Shown here in pieces: positions 42,798 to 51,671 of a DNA stretch of 64,000 nucleotides; position 1 is the first letter of the stretch, and each line of letters opens with the position of its first letter. The notes under the pieces were generated by a model that was not told where the DNA came from, ran no database searches, and saw only the letters and a program-made list of their open reading frames with translations. The stretch is from JAEUMD01 sp937950105 (GTDB taxonomy: Bacteria > Pseudomonadota > Alphaproteobacteria > Rhizobiales > Hyphomicrobiaceae). The DNA is taken from the NCBI GenBank assembly GCA_036821845.1, contig DAISIT010000005.1, forward strand, positions 1 to 64,000, read 5' to 3'. Position numbers and translations under genes: made by a program.

Positions 42798-42885
42798 GGA
42801 AGCGTGACGCTCGTCCGCCCGGTCTTGCAGTCGCGGCGTGCCATACCACTTCTAGGGCGAATGATGATCATGAGGAGACGCGACC

Positions 42886-43755
42886 ATGACGCCCGAGGAA
42901 CGGACACTCATCACGGATCTGTTCGATCGCATGCGCCGGCAGCGCCTCACCGAGGTCGACGACGACGCGGCGGCTTTGATTGCGCGAGAGATCCGCGACA
43001 ACCCTGACGCAGCCTACCAGCTCGTGCAGTCGGTGATCGTGCAGAACATGGCGCTGGAACGCGCCGAAGGCCGCATTCGCGACCTGGAGGACGATCTGCG
43101 CGACATGGAGGGCGATCGTGACCGTGATCGGCCGTCGGGCCGCGGCTCGTTCCTCGGCGGTCTGTTCGGCGGCGGCCGGCGTGATCGCGACGACGACGAC
43201 GACCGCGATGATGACGACGACCGCTGGCGCCGCCGTGAGCGCTCGCGTGACGAAGGCGATTATCGGCGCGACGAGGGCGAATACCGGCGCGATGACGACG
43301 GCCGCAACGCGCGCCAGGGCCGGCCGGCAGCTTCGGTTCCGTCCGCCGGTTTCGACCCGCGCGACAGCGCACGTTCCAATCCGTGGGCGGGCGGCGCAGC
43401 GGGCGAGCAGGCTCAGCGGCCGGCACGCTCGGGCGGCGGCAGCTTCCTCGGCACCGCGCTGACCACGGCAACCGGCGTTGCCGGCGGCATGCTGCTCGCC
43501 GAGGGTATTCGCGGCCTGTTCAGTGATGGCAGCGGTGTCGCCTCTGCCGCCGAGGCTGCGAAATCGGCGGGCGGCTCGCTGCTCGGAGAGCAGAAAGCCG
43601 CGTCCGAAACGGCGGGTCAGGACCAGACCGGAATCACCGACGCGAGCCACTCGGGTTCGGACGTTTCCGGCGGCGACAGCGGTGGCGGGTTCTTCGACAG
43701 CCTGTTCGGCGGCGGTGGCGACGATGCCGGCGACGACGATCTGATGGACATCTGA
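42886..43755 (+). CDS. DUF2076 family protein
   Basis: This is a 289-residue protein. The N-terminal 75 residues (MTPEERTLITDLFDRM, PDAAYQLVQSVIVQ, LERAEGRIRDLEDDL) are typical of DUF2076. A strongly charged Asp/Arg middle follows (about 95-145), then a Gly/Ala hydrophobic stretch (SFLGTALTTATGVAGGMLLAEGIRGLF, about 186-212) and a Gly/Asp-rich C-terminus with two GGLFGGG/DSLFGGGG motifs. DUF2076 proteins are periplasmic ligand-binding-like proteins of unknown role; no signal peptide is seen here. The gene stands 88 bp after TIGR02302. Confidence 0.82.
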   Translation: MTPEERTLITDLFDRMRRQRLTEVDDDAAALIAREIRDNPDAAYQLVQSVIVQNMALERAEGRIRDLEDDLRDMEGDRDRDRPSGRGSFLGGLFGGGRRDRDDDDDRDDDDDRWRRRERSRDEGDYRRDEGEYRRDDDGRNARQGRPAASVPSAGFDPRDSARSNPWAGGAAGEQAQRPARSGGGSFLGTALTTATGVAGGMLLAEGIRGLFSDGSGVASAAEAAKSAGGSLLGEQKAASETAGQDQTGITDASHSGSDVSGGDSGGGFFDSLFGGGGDDAGDDDLMDI

Positions 43756-43779
43756 CGCGAGCAATGCGCACGGAACGAG

Positions 43780-43813
43780 AAAAGGCGGGACCCGGCACCG
43801 GGTTCCGCCTTTT
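43780..43813. terminator. bidirectional terminator
   Basis: Sixteen-bp arms AAAAGGCGGGACCCGG (43780-43795) and CCGGGTTCCGCCTTTT (43798-43813) with one G-T pair give T-runs in both directions. It serves the convergent DUF2076 and histone-like genes. Confidence 0.88.
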
Positions 43814-43845
43814 GCCGTCTCATGCCAGCGTGCGATCGCGCAGCC

Positions 43846-44163
43846 TCACTTCTTCTTGGCGGGCGCCTTCTTGGCGGCCGGAGCCTTGGCAGCAGGCGCG
43901 GCAGGCGCAGCGGCGGCCTTCGCCTTGGTCTTCTGCGTCAACGCCGAAGCCGCGACCGTCTTCTCGGCGGCGGAAGCGTTCTTGTCGCGCAGCACCTTGC
44001 TCGCCTTGGTGGCGACGGCCGCGCTGGTCTTCTCGTCGGACCCCTTCTGCGTCAGAGCCGATGCCGCCGCCGACTTGGCCTCCTTGGAGGCCTTCGGGTC
44101 CTTCATCACCTTCGCTGCGGCAGAGGCGACCTTGCCGCTCGTCGATTCGCTTTTCTTGGCCAT
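43846..44163 (-). CDS. histone H1-like basic protein with two internal repeats
   Basis: This 105-residue protein has two copies of a ~30-residue helical unit. Copy 1 (about 11-40) holds AAAKVMKDPKASKEAKSAAAS followed by ALTQK; copy 2 (about 46-78) holds KASKVLRDKNASAAEKTVAAS followed by ALTQK. A C-terminal tail of Lys/Ala/Pro follows (AAKAPAAKKAPAKKK). The tail resembles histone H1-like bacterial proteins, so nucleoid or RNA association is plausible but unproven. The ATG at 44163 begins MAKKSES. It is divergent from dapD. Confidence 0.75.
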   Translation of the reverse strand: MAKKSESTSGKVASAAAKVMKDPKASKEAKSAAASALTQKGSDEKTSAAVATKASKVLRDKNASAAEKTVAASALTQKTKAKAAAAPAAPAAKAPAAKKAPAKKK

Positions 44164-44396
44164 GGCCGTAGATCTCGCTTGAAACCGCACCCCGCGTGCG
44201 GCGATTCGAAGCTATCGAGATTCGCGCCACAGAGAATCGAAATCGCACTGCAAACAGTGCTTTTGCGGCACCCCTTCACCCGAAATCGTACGGCTCTGAA
44301 CCGCAGCGGGCGCCGTTGACACCCTCGGCGCACCACGCGACAACGCTTGCCCACGACACGACTGGACAAAAAATCGACCTTGGGAGACGGCCACCG

Positions 44397-45257
44397 ATGG
44401 CGCACGACGATCTGAAGACCACGCTCGAAGCCGCCTGGGAGGCCCGCGACACCGTCTCGACCGCCACCAAGGGCGCCGTTCGCGATGCCGTCGAGACCGC
44501 GCTGGAGCTGCTCGACTCGGGCCGCGCCCGTGTCGCCGAGAAGCAGGCGGACGGCTCGTGGCATGTGAACCAGTGGCTGAAGAAGGCCGTGCTGCTGTCG
44601 TTCCGTCTCGCCGACAACGAGATCATGCCGTTCCAGAAGAGCGGCACCTACGCCAGCCGCGCGCATGGCTACGACAAGGTGCCGCTGAAGTTCGCCGACT
44701 GGACAACGCAGCAGTTCAAGGACGCCGGCTTCCGCGCCGTGCCGGGCTCGATCGTGCGCCGCTCGGCCTACATCGCGCCGGGCGTCGTGCTGATGCCGTC
44801 GTTCGTCAACCTCGGCGCCTACGTCGACAAGGGCACCATGGTCGACACCTGGGCGACGGTCGGCTCCTGCGCCCAGATCGGCAAGAACGTCCATCTCTCC
44901 GGCGGCGTCGGCATCGGCGGCGTGCTGGAGCCGATGCAGGCCGGCCCGACCATCATCGAGGACAACTGCTTCATCGGCGCCCGCTCCGAGGTGGTCGAGG
45001 GCGTCGTCGTCGGCGAGGGTTCGGTGATCTCCATGGGCGTGTTCATCGGCGCCTCCACCACCATCATCGACCGCGCCACCGGAGAGCGCTTCATGGGCCG
45101 CGTGCCGCCCTACTCGGTGGTCGTCTCGGGTTCCATGCCGGGCAAGCCGCTGCCCGACGGCACGCCGGGGCCGAGCCTCTACTGCGCCGTCATCGTCAAG
45201 CGGGTCGACGAAAAGACCCGCTCCAAAACGAGCATCAACGAGCTGCTGCGCGATTGA
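44397..45257 (+). CDS. dapD: 2,3,4,5-tetrahydropyridine-2,6-dicarboxylate N-succinyltransferase
   Basis: This 286-residue enzyme succinylates tetrahydrodipicolinate in the succinylase branch of lysine and diaminopimelate synthesis. The N-terminal helical domain is followed by a left-handed beta-helix of hexapeptide repeats (SAYIAPGVVLMPSFVNLGAY, GTMVDTWATVGSCAQIGKNV, HLSGGVGIGGVLEP). The ATG at 44397 has GGGAG 9 nt upstream. With lysA at 38.6 kb it supplies lysine and cell-wall diaminopimelate. Confidence 0.96.
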   Translation: MAHDDLKTTLEAAWEARDTVSTATKGAVRDAVETALELLDSGRARVAEKQADGSWHVNQWLKKAVLLSFRLADNEIMPFQKSGTYASRAHGYDKVPLKFADWTTQQFKDAGFRAVPGSIVRRSAYIAPGVVLMPSFVNLGAYVDKGTMVDTWATVGSCAQIGKNVHLSGGVGIGGVLEPMQAGPTIIEDNCFIGARSEVVEGVVVGEGSVISMGVFIGASTTIIDRATGERFMGRVPPYSVVVSGSMPGKPLPDGTPGPSLYCAVIVKRVDEKTRSKTSINELLRD

Positions 45258-45301
45258 CGTTTCGGAAACTGAGAAACCGGAATTCACTCGACGCCATCGC
45301 G

Positions 45302-45330
45302 AAGCCGGGCCACTCTGGTCCGGCTTTTGC
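45302..45330 (+). terminator. Rho-independent terminator of dapD
   Basis: Arms AAGCCGGGCC (45302-45311) and GGTCCGGCTT (45317-45326) pair with one G-T pair and are followed by TT. Confidence 0.8.
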
Positions 45331-45367
45331 GTTTACGGCTCGGTAAGCCGGTGACCGAGGTCGCGTT

Positions 45368-45847
45368 ATGAGAAGCGCCATTCCCAGCAGGATCGTGGCA
45401 TCCGTGGTCGCGCTTTGCGCGGCGGCGGCGGTGCTCGCGCCCGCCCCGGCCCGCGCCTTCTTCTGTTTCGGCTTCTCTATGGACGGCGGGCCGTCGTTCC
45501 GCTTCGGCATGGGCGAGCCGACGGGACTGCGCATCATGCAGTTCGGCCCTCCGGGAGCCCTGCCACAGTCCTATGTGGTGCCGTGGAACGCGCCGCTCTA
45601 CAGCGCGTGGAACACGCAGCCCGGTTACGCGCCCTACGCCAACAGCTTCTACGGCGGCATGCCCTACGCGGGCTTTCCGGGTGGTGGAATGCCCTATGGC
45701 GGTGCGCCGTGGTCCGGCATGCCGTGGGGCGGCATGAGCTATCCCTACTCGGGCCTGCCGTTCACCCCGTCGCCGTGGGGCGGCGGCTTTCCCGGCATGT
45801 CGCAACCCTGGCCCATGATGCCCATGGGTGGCATGCCCGGCTGGTAG
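45368..45847 (+). CDS. secreted Gly/Pro/Met/Trp/Tyr-rich protein
   Basis: This 159-residue protein has a signal peptide (about 1-30, ending APAPARA). The first mature part is FFCFGFSMDGGPSFRFGMG. From about residue 75 to the end it is made of short GGMPY, GAPWSGMPWGGM and FPGM repeats, rich in Met, Trp, Tyr, Pro and Gly and almost without charge. No family is recognised. The Met-rich composition could bind copper or form an elastic or adhesive surface layer, but this is speculation from composition. A standard start with no in-frame alternative nearby supports it as a real gene. Confidence 0.7.
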   Translation: MRSAIPSRIVASVVALCAAAAVLAPAPARAFFCFGFSMDGGPSFRFGMGEPTGLRIMQFGPPGALPQSYVVPWNAPLYSAWNTQPGYAPYANSFYGGMPYAGFPGGGMPYGGAPWSGMPWGGMSYPYSGLPFTPSPWGGGFPGMSQPWPMMPMGGMPGW

Positions 45848-45874
45848 CCCGGGCGCCGTGCGCGGCCACCGGCG

Positions 45875-46924
45875 TCAGCGGCTGCGGATCAGGTTGTGTA
45901 TGAACTCCAGCTTGTCGTAGGCGGGACCCGGAATCACGAACGGATAGAAATCCTCGTGCCCCATGCTGCGCGAGAGACCGTTCAATGCGATGACGAGCGG
46001 CAACCAGCGCTCGATCAGCGAGGCAAAGCTTTCCTCGCGGTAGATGTCGTACTTGTTGAACGACCATACCGAGCCGAGCGTGAACCCGGCCGCGCGCGGT
46101 TCCATGCCTTCGGTCTCGGCGGTGTCCAGCGTCTCGACGATGTGCAGGTAGTGCGCCCAGGTTTCCGCCCAATCCTCCCAAGGATGCATGCTGGCGTAGG
46201 CGGAAACGAAGCGCTGTGCCCAGTCGAGCGGCGCGCCATTGGCATAGTGGCGATTGAGGGCGTCCTGGTAGCTCTGGCTCTCGTCGCCGAACACGTTGCG
46301 GAATTCGGCGATCCTGTCGCCGCCCTTGACGAGCATGTCCCAGTAGAAGTGACCGGACTCGTGACGCAGGTGGCCGAGCAGCGACCGATACGGCTCCGCC
46401 AGACGCTCGCGCTGCTTGGTGCGCTCCACCGCATCGGCTTCCGCCATGTCGATGGTAATGACGCCGTCGAGGTGGCCGGTGACGACGTCGCGTGCGAAAT
46501 CGAACATCAGTCGCCCGTTCGGTGCACCCGTATCGGTCGGCAATCCGAAGCGCATCAGGCCATAGATCAGCCGCTTCTTGGCGCGCTCGAACTCGCCCCA
46601 CTTGTCGACGCTGCCCGGCTCGGCGAGGTTCGGGATCATGCGGTTGAGATCGCACGCCGGGCAGAGCCCGTTGCCGTCGTCGGCGACCGTCAGCCAATTG
46701 CAGACGCCGTGGGCCGCATTCCCGCAGTAGCGCAATGACGTCGCCCGGCCATCGTCGAAGCGGCGGTACAGCGGGGCACCGTCGGCCCCGTTCGCATCCG
46801 CACGCGCGAGCGTGACCATGCTCAGATCAGAGGCCGCAAACCCGACCGGGCTGCCGCATGCGAGACAGGCCTGATTGTCGAAAAAAATGCGGCTGTCGCA
46901 CTTGGCGCACGTGAACTTATGCAT
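45875..46924 (-). CDS. zinc-ribbon putative metallopeptidase (DUF2248 type)
   Basis: This is a 349-residue cytoplasmic protein. An N-terminal zinc ribbon (C6, C9, C20, C23) is followed by a second Cys cluster (C67, C75, C88, C91) and by a domain with the zinc-protease motif HESGH (188-192). FGDESQSYQDALNRHY, PWEDWAETWAHYLHI and the PFVIPGPAYDKLEFIH ending are typical of the zinc-binding peptidase family once called DUF2248. The substrate is unknown. It is divergent from the transglutaminase/DUF2126 gene, and these families often neighbour each other in proteobacteria. The start at 46924 has a GGAA-type site. Confidence 0.85.
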   Translation of the reverse strand: MHKFTCAKCDSRIFFDNQACLACGSPVGFAASDLSMVTLARADANGADGAPLYRRFDDGRATSLRYCGNAAHGVCNWLTVADDGNGLCPACDLNRMIPNLAEPGSVDKWGEFERAKKRLIYGLMRFGLPTDTGAPNGRLMFDFARDVVTGHLDGVITIDMAEADAVERTKQRERLAEPYRSLLGHLRHESGHFYWDMLVKGGDRIAEFRNVFGDESQSYQDALNRHYANGAPLDWAQRFVSAYASMHPWEDWAETWAHYLHIVETLDTAETEGMEPRAAGFTLGSVWSFNKYDIYREESFASLIERWLPLVIALNGLSRSMGHEDFYPFVIPGPAYDKLEFIHNLIRSR

Positions 46925-47235
46925 TTCCAGTCTCTTCCGGTCATGATCCGCGGGCCGGCTTGCGCGGTCACTACGCGGCAGGCGTCGATTGGTTCCGCCG
47001 ACCGAGCATACACCGAATCGCATGCGGCAGAGCTGTGACGAGCGCCACCCGTTGCCCGCGATCTACGCAAACTTGTGCCAGCTTTTTGACTTCCTGCACA
47101 GCAGCTGGTCGACATGCCGACAAAGCGCGCAGCGCGTGACGGTTCCGCTTGTCGCCCTTCGCGCCAACCGATACCGCTCAATCCAGATCACCGCCAGCGA
47201 GCGGCCCCGGCCACAGCGAGGGAACTGCGCACCCC
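46925..47235. other. divergent promoter region, zinc peptidase / transglutaminase
   Basis: This 311-bp stretch has no convincing gene. The 18 bp at 47181-47198 (ATCCAGATCACCGCCAGC) also occur at 24737-24754 at the edge of a palindromic repeat, so this may be a repeat remnant. Confidence 0.4.
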
Positions 47236-50200
47236 ATGACCATCCACGTCGCGCTCAAGCACAAGACCACCTACCGCTACGATCGCCTGACCAGTATGGG
47301 CCCGCAGATCATACGCCTGCGCCCGGCGCCGCACTGTCGGACACCGATCCTCAGCTATTCGATCGAGCTGACGCCGAAGACGCATTTCCTCAACTGGCAG
47401 CAGGACCCGTTCGGCAACTTCCTCGCCCGCGTCGTGCTGCCGGAGGCCACCGAGGAGTTCTCGGTGACGATGGATCTCGTCGCCGACATGGCGGTCATCA
47501 ATCCGTTCGACTTCTTCGTCGAGGAGAGCGCCAAGGAGTGGCCGTTCACGTACGACGCGCAGACGAAGAAGGAACTCGCACCCTATCTCGAGCCCGACGC
47601 GGCGGGGCCCCTGCTCGACCAGTACGTCAAGGGCATCGTGCACGATCCCAAGGATACGACGCTCGATTTCATCGTCGGCATCAACCGGCAGATGCAGAAG
47701 GACATCGGCTACACGATCCGCATGGAGCCCGGCGTGCAGACGCCCGAGCAGACACTTGCGCGCGCCATCGGCTCGTGTCGCGACACCGGCTGGCTGATGG
47801 TGCAGGTGCTGCGCCATCTCGGCCTCGCCGCGCGCTTCGTCTCCGGCTACCTGATCCAGCTCAAGCCGGACGTAAAATCGCTCGACGGACCATCCGGCAC
47901 CGAGCACGACTTCACCGACCTGCACGCCTGGTGCGAGGTCTACCTGCCGGGCGCCGGCTGGATCGGTCTCGATCCGACCTCCGGCCTGCTCGCCGGCGAA
48001 GGCCACATCCCGCTCGCCGCGACGCCGCACCCGGTTTCGGCTGCGCCCATCACCGGCGCGCACTCGAAGGCAGAGGTGACGTTCGAGTTCGAAATGGGCG
48101 TCACCCGCATTCGCGAGAGCCCGCGCTCGACCCGGCCTTATCCCGAAGAGACGTGGCAGCAGATCGACGAAGCCGGCCGGCGCGTCGACGAGCGGTTGAA
48201 GAAGAACGACGTGCGCCTGACCATGGGTGGCGAGCCGACCTTCGTCGCCGCCGACGACATGGAGGGCGCCGAGTGGAACACCGCCGCTGTCGGCCCCAAC
48301 AAGCGGCGCTATTCGGAAGACCTGATCCGCCGCCTGCAGCAGCGCTTCGGCAAGGGCGGCATGCTGCACTTCGGCCAGGGCAAATGGTACCCGGGCGAGC
48401 AGTTGCCGCGATGGGCATTCGCGCTCTACTGGCGCGCCGACGGCCAGCCCTTGTGGGAAGACGCGGGCCTCGTCGCCAGCGTCACGCCGTCGAAACCAGC
48501 CACCATCGCCGATGCCGAGCGCTTCATGACGGGCCTTTGCCAGCAGCTCGATCTGCCGGCGCACAGCGGTATTCCCGCTTATGAAGACGCCGCGCACTTC
48601 ATGCTGGTCGAGCAGAAGCTGCCGATGAACATCGAGCCGAAGGACAACAAGCTCGAGGATGCGGCCGAACGTGCGCGCATCATCCGCGTGTTCGATCGCG
48701 GTCTGATGGAGCCGGCGAGCTACGTGCTGCCCGTGCAGGTCTGGCATACGCACGATCGCGGGCGGCGTTGGGTGACGGAGCGGTGGGCGATCCGCCGCGA
48801 CAAGCTGTTCCTCATACCCGGCGATTCACCGGCGGGCTTCCGCCTGCCGTTGGCCTCGACGGACTACATCCCGGCCGTCAACTACCCGCACGTGACGCCG
48901 CGCGATCCCTTCTCGCCGAACGCGCCGCTGCCCGAGCGTCGCGTCATCATGCAGCGCCGCCGCACAGTCGCGCTGGAAGCGCCGCCGCTGCCGCCGGATA
49001 CGCCGGTCGAGGTTTCGGGCTCGGTGCGCACGGCCATGACGGTGGAGCCGCGCGACGGCGTGCTGTGCGTGTTCATGCCGCCTCTGCCGGACGCGGAAGA
49101 TTATGCGGCCATGATCGCCGCGATCGAGGAAACGGCGAAGGGGACCGGCCTGCCCGTGCACATCGAAGGCTATCCGCCGCCGTTCGATCCGCGCTTCAAC
49201 GTCATCAAGGTGACGCCGGACCCGGGCGTGATCGAAGTCAATATCCAGCCGGCGGAGACGTGGGACGAGGCCGTCGACATCACCACCGGGCTGTACGAAG
49301 ACGCCTATTTCTCGCGGCTTTCGACCGAGAAGTTCATGCTCGACGGGCGCCACACCGGTACTGGCGGCGGCAACCATATCGTGCTCGGCGGGCGCACACC
49401 CGCGGACAGCCCGTTCATCCGCCGGCCCGACCTGCTCGCCTCGCTCGTCACCTACTGGCAGAACCACCCGTCGCTCTCGTACATGTTCTCGGGGCTGTTC
49501 ATCGGCCCGACCAGCCAGGCACCGCGCGTGGACGAGGGGCGGAACGAGTCGCTCTACGAACTCGAGATCGCGCTGACGCAGGTACCCGACCCCGGCATGG
49601 GCTCGATCCCGCCGTGGCTCGTCGATCGACTGTTCCGCAACCTGCTGGTCGACGTGACGGGCAACACGCACCGCGCGGAAATCTGCATCGACAAGCTCTA
49701 CTCGCCCGACGGTCCGACCGGCCGCCTCGGCCTCGTCGAGTTCCGCTCCTTCGAAATGCCGCCGCACGCGCGCATGAGTCTCGCGCAGCAACTGCTGCTG
49801 CGTGCGCTCATCGTCATGTTCTGGGAGAAGCCGTACCGCACGCGTCTCGTGCGCTGGGGCACGACGCTGCACGACCGCTTCATGCTGCCGCACTATCTCT
49901 GGTCCGACCTCGCCGGCATCGTCGATGACCTCAAGGCCGCCGGCCTGCCGTGCGAACTCGAATGGTTCCGCCCGCATTTCGAGTTCCGCTTTCCGCTCTA
50001 CGGCAAGGTGGCGGCGCGCGATCTCGAGGTCGAGATGCGTCAGGCGCTGGAACCGTGGCACGTGCTCGGCGAGGAAGGCGTCATCGGCGGCACTGCGCGC
50101 TACGTCGATTCCTCGCTCGAACGTATCGAGCTGAAGGTCAAAGGCCAGAGCGGCGATCGCTTCGTCGTGACCTGCAACGGCCGCACCGTGCCGCTGACGC

Positions 50201-50532
50201 CGACCGGCGTTCCGGGCGAAGCGGTCGCAGGCGTGCGCTATCGTGCGTGGTGGCCGCCGTCGGCGCTGCATCCGACGATCCCCCCGCACGTGCCGCTGAC
50301 CGTCGACGTCGTCGATACGTGGACAGGGCGATCGATCGCGGGCTGCCGCTATCACGTCGCGCATCCGGGCGGGCGGAACTTCGAGGTGTTCCCGGTCAAC
50401 GGCAACGAGGCCGAAGGGCGCCGCCTCGCGCGTTTCGATCCGCACGGGCACACGGCCGGGCCGATGCGGCCCGCGCGCGCCGTCGTCAACCCGGATTACC
50501 CGCTGACGCTCGACCTGCGCCGCTTCGATTGA
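47236..50532 (+). CDS. transglutaminase-like/DUF2126 fusion protein
   Basis: This 1098-residue protein has an N-terminal bacterial transglutaminase-like domain (about 1-290) with a complete triad: C181 in GSCRDTGW, H230 in DLHAWCEVY and D246 in GLDPTSG. The remaining ~800 residues are DUF2126, with NDVRLTMGGEPTFVA, KRRYSEDLIRRL, DGRHTGTGGGNHIVLGG and SPDGPTGRLGLVEFRSFEMPPH. Related proteins occur in clusters with circularly permuted ATP-grasp and alpha-E proteins that are thought to build or cut peptide-like bonds; those partners are not in this window. No signal peptide is visible. The ATG at 47236 begins the conserved MTIHVALKHKTTYRYDR. Confidence 0.9.
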   Translation: MTIHVALKHKTTYRYDRLTSMGPQIIRLRPAPHCRTPILSYSIELTPKTHFLNWQQDPFGNFLARVVLPEATEEFSVTMDLVADMAVINPFDFFVEESAKEWPFTYDAQTKKELAPYLEPDAAGPLLDQYVKGIVHDPKDTTLDFIVGINRQMQKDIGYTIRMEPGVQTPEQTLARAIGSCRDTGWLMVQVLRHLGLAARFVSGYLIQLKPDVKSLDGPSGTEHDFTDLHAWCEVYLPGAGWIGLDPTSGLLAGEGHIPLAATPHPVSAAPITGAHSKAEVTFEFEMGVTRIRESPRSTRPYPEETWQQIDEAGRRVDERLKKNDVRLTMGGEPTFVAADDMEGAEWNTAAVGPNKRRYSEDLIRRLQQRFGKGGMLHFGQGKWYPGEQLPRWAFALYWRADGQPLWEDAGLVASVTPSKPATIADAERFMTGLCQQLDLPAHSGIPAYEDAAHFMLVEQKLPMNIEPKDNKLEDAAERARIIRVFDRGLMEPASYVLPVQVWHTHDRGRRWVTERWAIRRDKLFLIPGDSPAGFRLPLASTDYIPAVNYPHVTPRDPFSPNAPLPERRVIMQRRRTVALEAPPLPPDTPVEVSGSVRTAMTVEPRDGVLCVFMPPLPDAEDYAAMIAAIEETAKGTGLPVHIEGYPPPFDPRFNVIKVTPDPGVIEVNIQPAETWDEAVDITTGLYEDAYFSRLSTEKFMLDGRHTGTGGGNHIVLGGRTPADSPFIRRPDLLASLVTYWQNHPSLSYMFSGLFIGPTSQAPRVDEGRNESLYELEIALTQVPDPGMGSIPPWLVDRLFRNLLVDVTGNTHRAEICIDKLYSPDGPTGRLGLVEFRSFEMPPHARMSLAQQLLLRALIVMFWEKPYRTRLVRWGTTLHDRFMLPHYLWSDLAGIVDDLKAAGLPCELEWFRPHFEFRFPLYGKVAARDLEVEMRQALEPWHVLGEEGVIGGTARYVDSSLERIELKVKGQSGDRFVVTCNGRTVPLTPTGVPGEAVAGVRYRAWWPPSALHPTIPPHVPLTVDVVDTWTGRSIAGCRYHVAHPGGRNFEVFPVNGNEAEGRRLARFDPHGHTAGPMRPARAVVNPDYPLTLDLRRFD

Positions 50533-50555
50533 GCGGCGACACTCGCATGTGAAAA

Positions 50556-50583
50556 AGGCCCGCTGCTCGAAAGCGGCGGGCCT
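50556..50583. terminator. bidirectional terminator between DUF2126 gene and phyR
   Basis: Arms AGGCCCGCTGCT (50556-50567) and AGCGGCGGGCCT (50572-50583) pair over 12 bp around CGAA with one G-T pair; AAAAA precedes it on the plus strand. Confidence 0.8.
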
Positions 50584-50612
50584 GCTGCTTCATGGCGTGG
50601 CGAGACGACGTG

Positions 50613-51416
50613 TCAGGCGCTCTTGAGCTGACGGCCACCGGCCCGGCGCTCGAAGAACAGCGCCTGGCTGATGATGGCCTTCACTGTCGCCGGCTGGAAC
50701 GGCTTGGTGATGAGGAAGGTCGGCTCCGGCCGCTCGCCGGTCAGCAGCCGCTCGGGGAACGCGGTGATGAAGATCACCGGCACGTCGATCTCCCTGAGCA
50801 GGTCGTTCACCGCATCGATGCCCGAACTCCCGTCGGCGAGATGAATGTCGGCGAGCACGAGGCCCGGCCTCTTCTCTCGCGCCAGCGCGACGGCCTCCCT
50901 GTGCGTGCGCGCCACGCCCGTGACGCGATGATTGAGCGACAGCACCAGGTCCTCGATGTCCATGGCGATCAGCGGTTCGTCCTCGATGATGAGGACGTCG
51001 GTCGCTACCTGCTGCGAAATCTCGGCTGCCGCCTGATCGAGCAGCTTCGAGACCTCGTCCGCCGTCGTACCAAGGGCCTTCGCGGCCTCGTCGACCGAAA
51101 ATTCCTCGAGCGCCACCAGCAGGAAAGCCTGTCGTGCGCGCGGCGCGATGTTCTCGAGCCGGCGGTCGGCGGCGACCATGTCCGCGTTTTCCGCCGGCCC
51201 GGATTCGCGCGAGTTCACGTCGACCGACGACCAAATTCTCATGAACACGTGGAACAGACCGACGCGGTGCGGCATATCCGATGGGAAACTCGACGGATCC
51301 TCGGCGAGGACTTCGAGCGCGGTGACGACATAAGCGTCGCCGCTTTCCTGGCTTCCCGTCAGCGCGCGCGCGAAGCGCCTGAGGTAGGGAATGTGCGGGC
51401 CTAAAGCGGCAGCCAT
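50613..51416 (-). CDS. phyR: general stress response regulator PhyR
   Basis: This 267-residue protein has an N-terminal sigma-factor-like domain (about 1-130: sigma2-like PHIPYLRRFARALTGSQ and sigma4-like ARQAFLLVALEEFSVDEAAKALG) and a C-terminal receiver domain with E145/D146, phosphoacceptor D190, T218 and K238. On phosphorylation PhyR captures the anti-sigma factor NepR and frees EcfG. The start at 51416 (MAAALGPHIPYL) fits the family best; an ATG at 51425 is possible. The gene is divergent from nepR-ecfG and has its own EcfG-type promoter. The cognate histidine kinase is not in the window. Confidence 0.95.
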   Translation of the reverse strand: MAAALGPHIPYLRRFARALTGSQESGDAYVVTALEVLAEDPSSFPSDMPHRVGLFHVFMRIWSSVDVNSRESGPAENADMVAADRRLENIAPRARQAFLLVALEEFSVDEAAKALGTTADEVSKLLDQAAAEISQQVATDVLIIEDEPLIAMDIEDLVLSLNHRVTGVARTHREAVALAREKRPGLVLADIHLADGSSGIDAVNDLLREIDVPVIFITAFPERLLTGERPEPTFLITKPFQPATVKAIISQALFFERRAGGRQLKSA

Positions 51417-51511
51417 AGTGACCATGGGTCCTGAACCTGTGTTGTTATGAGGTGTTTTGCCTTGGCTCGGTGAGGCCGGGACCGATTATGGTGCAGCCCC
51501 CGGTGGAAGCA

Positions 51512-51536
51512 AACGCTCTGCCGGCAGGCGGGTTCC
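51512..51536 (-). promoter_or_regulatory. EcfG-type promoter of phyR
   Basis: On the minus strand the -35 element GGAAC (51536-51532) is separated by exactly 16 bp from CGTT (51515-51512). This is the alphaproteobacterial general-stress promoter consensus. It lies about 96 bp before the phyR start, giving positive feedback. Confidence 0.85.
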
Positions 51537-51554
51537 AAAAAAAATGCGGCACCG

Positions 51555-51579
51555 GGAACCGCGACCGCACTGGTGCGTT
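51555..51579 (+). promoter_or_regulatory. EcfG-type promoter of nepR-ecfG
   Basis: GGAAC (51555-51559) and CGTT (51576-51579) are separated by 16 bp. It lies 92 bp before the nepR ATG, back to back with the phyR promoter (19 bp apart). Confidence 0.85.
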
Positions 51580-51671
51580 GCTGGGTAGCGGCATTGGGCC
51601 GGGCGGGCTCCACGTGGCTTTCGCAGCGCGTGGGAACCGTTTGGCCCCTGCGCTTTGGAGGGGGGAACGAC

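Noticed and set aside
47181..47198. 18-bp identity with 24737-24754
   Set aside because: Too short and without the adjoining palindrome; it may be a repeat remnant, but nothing functional can be argued.
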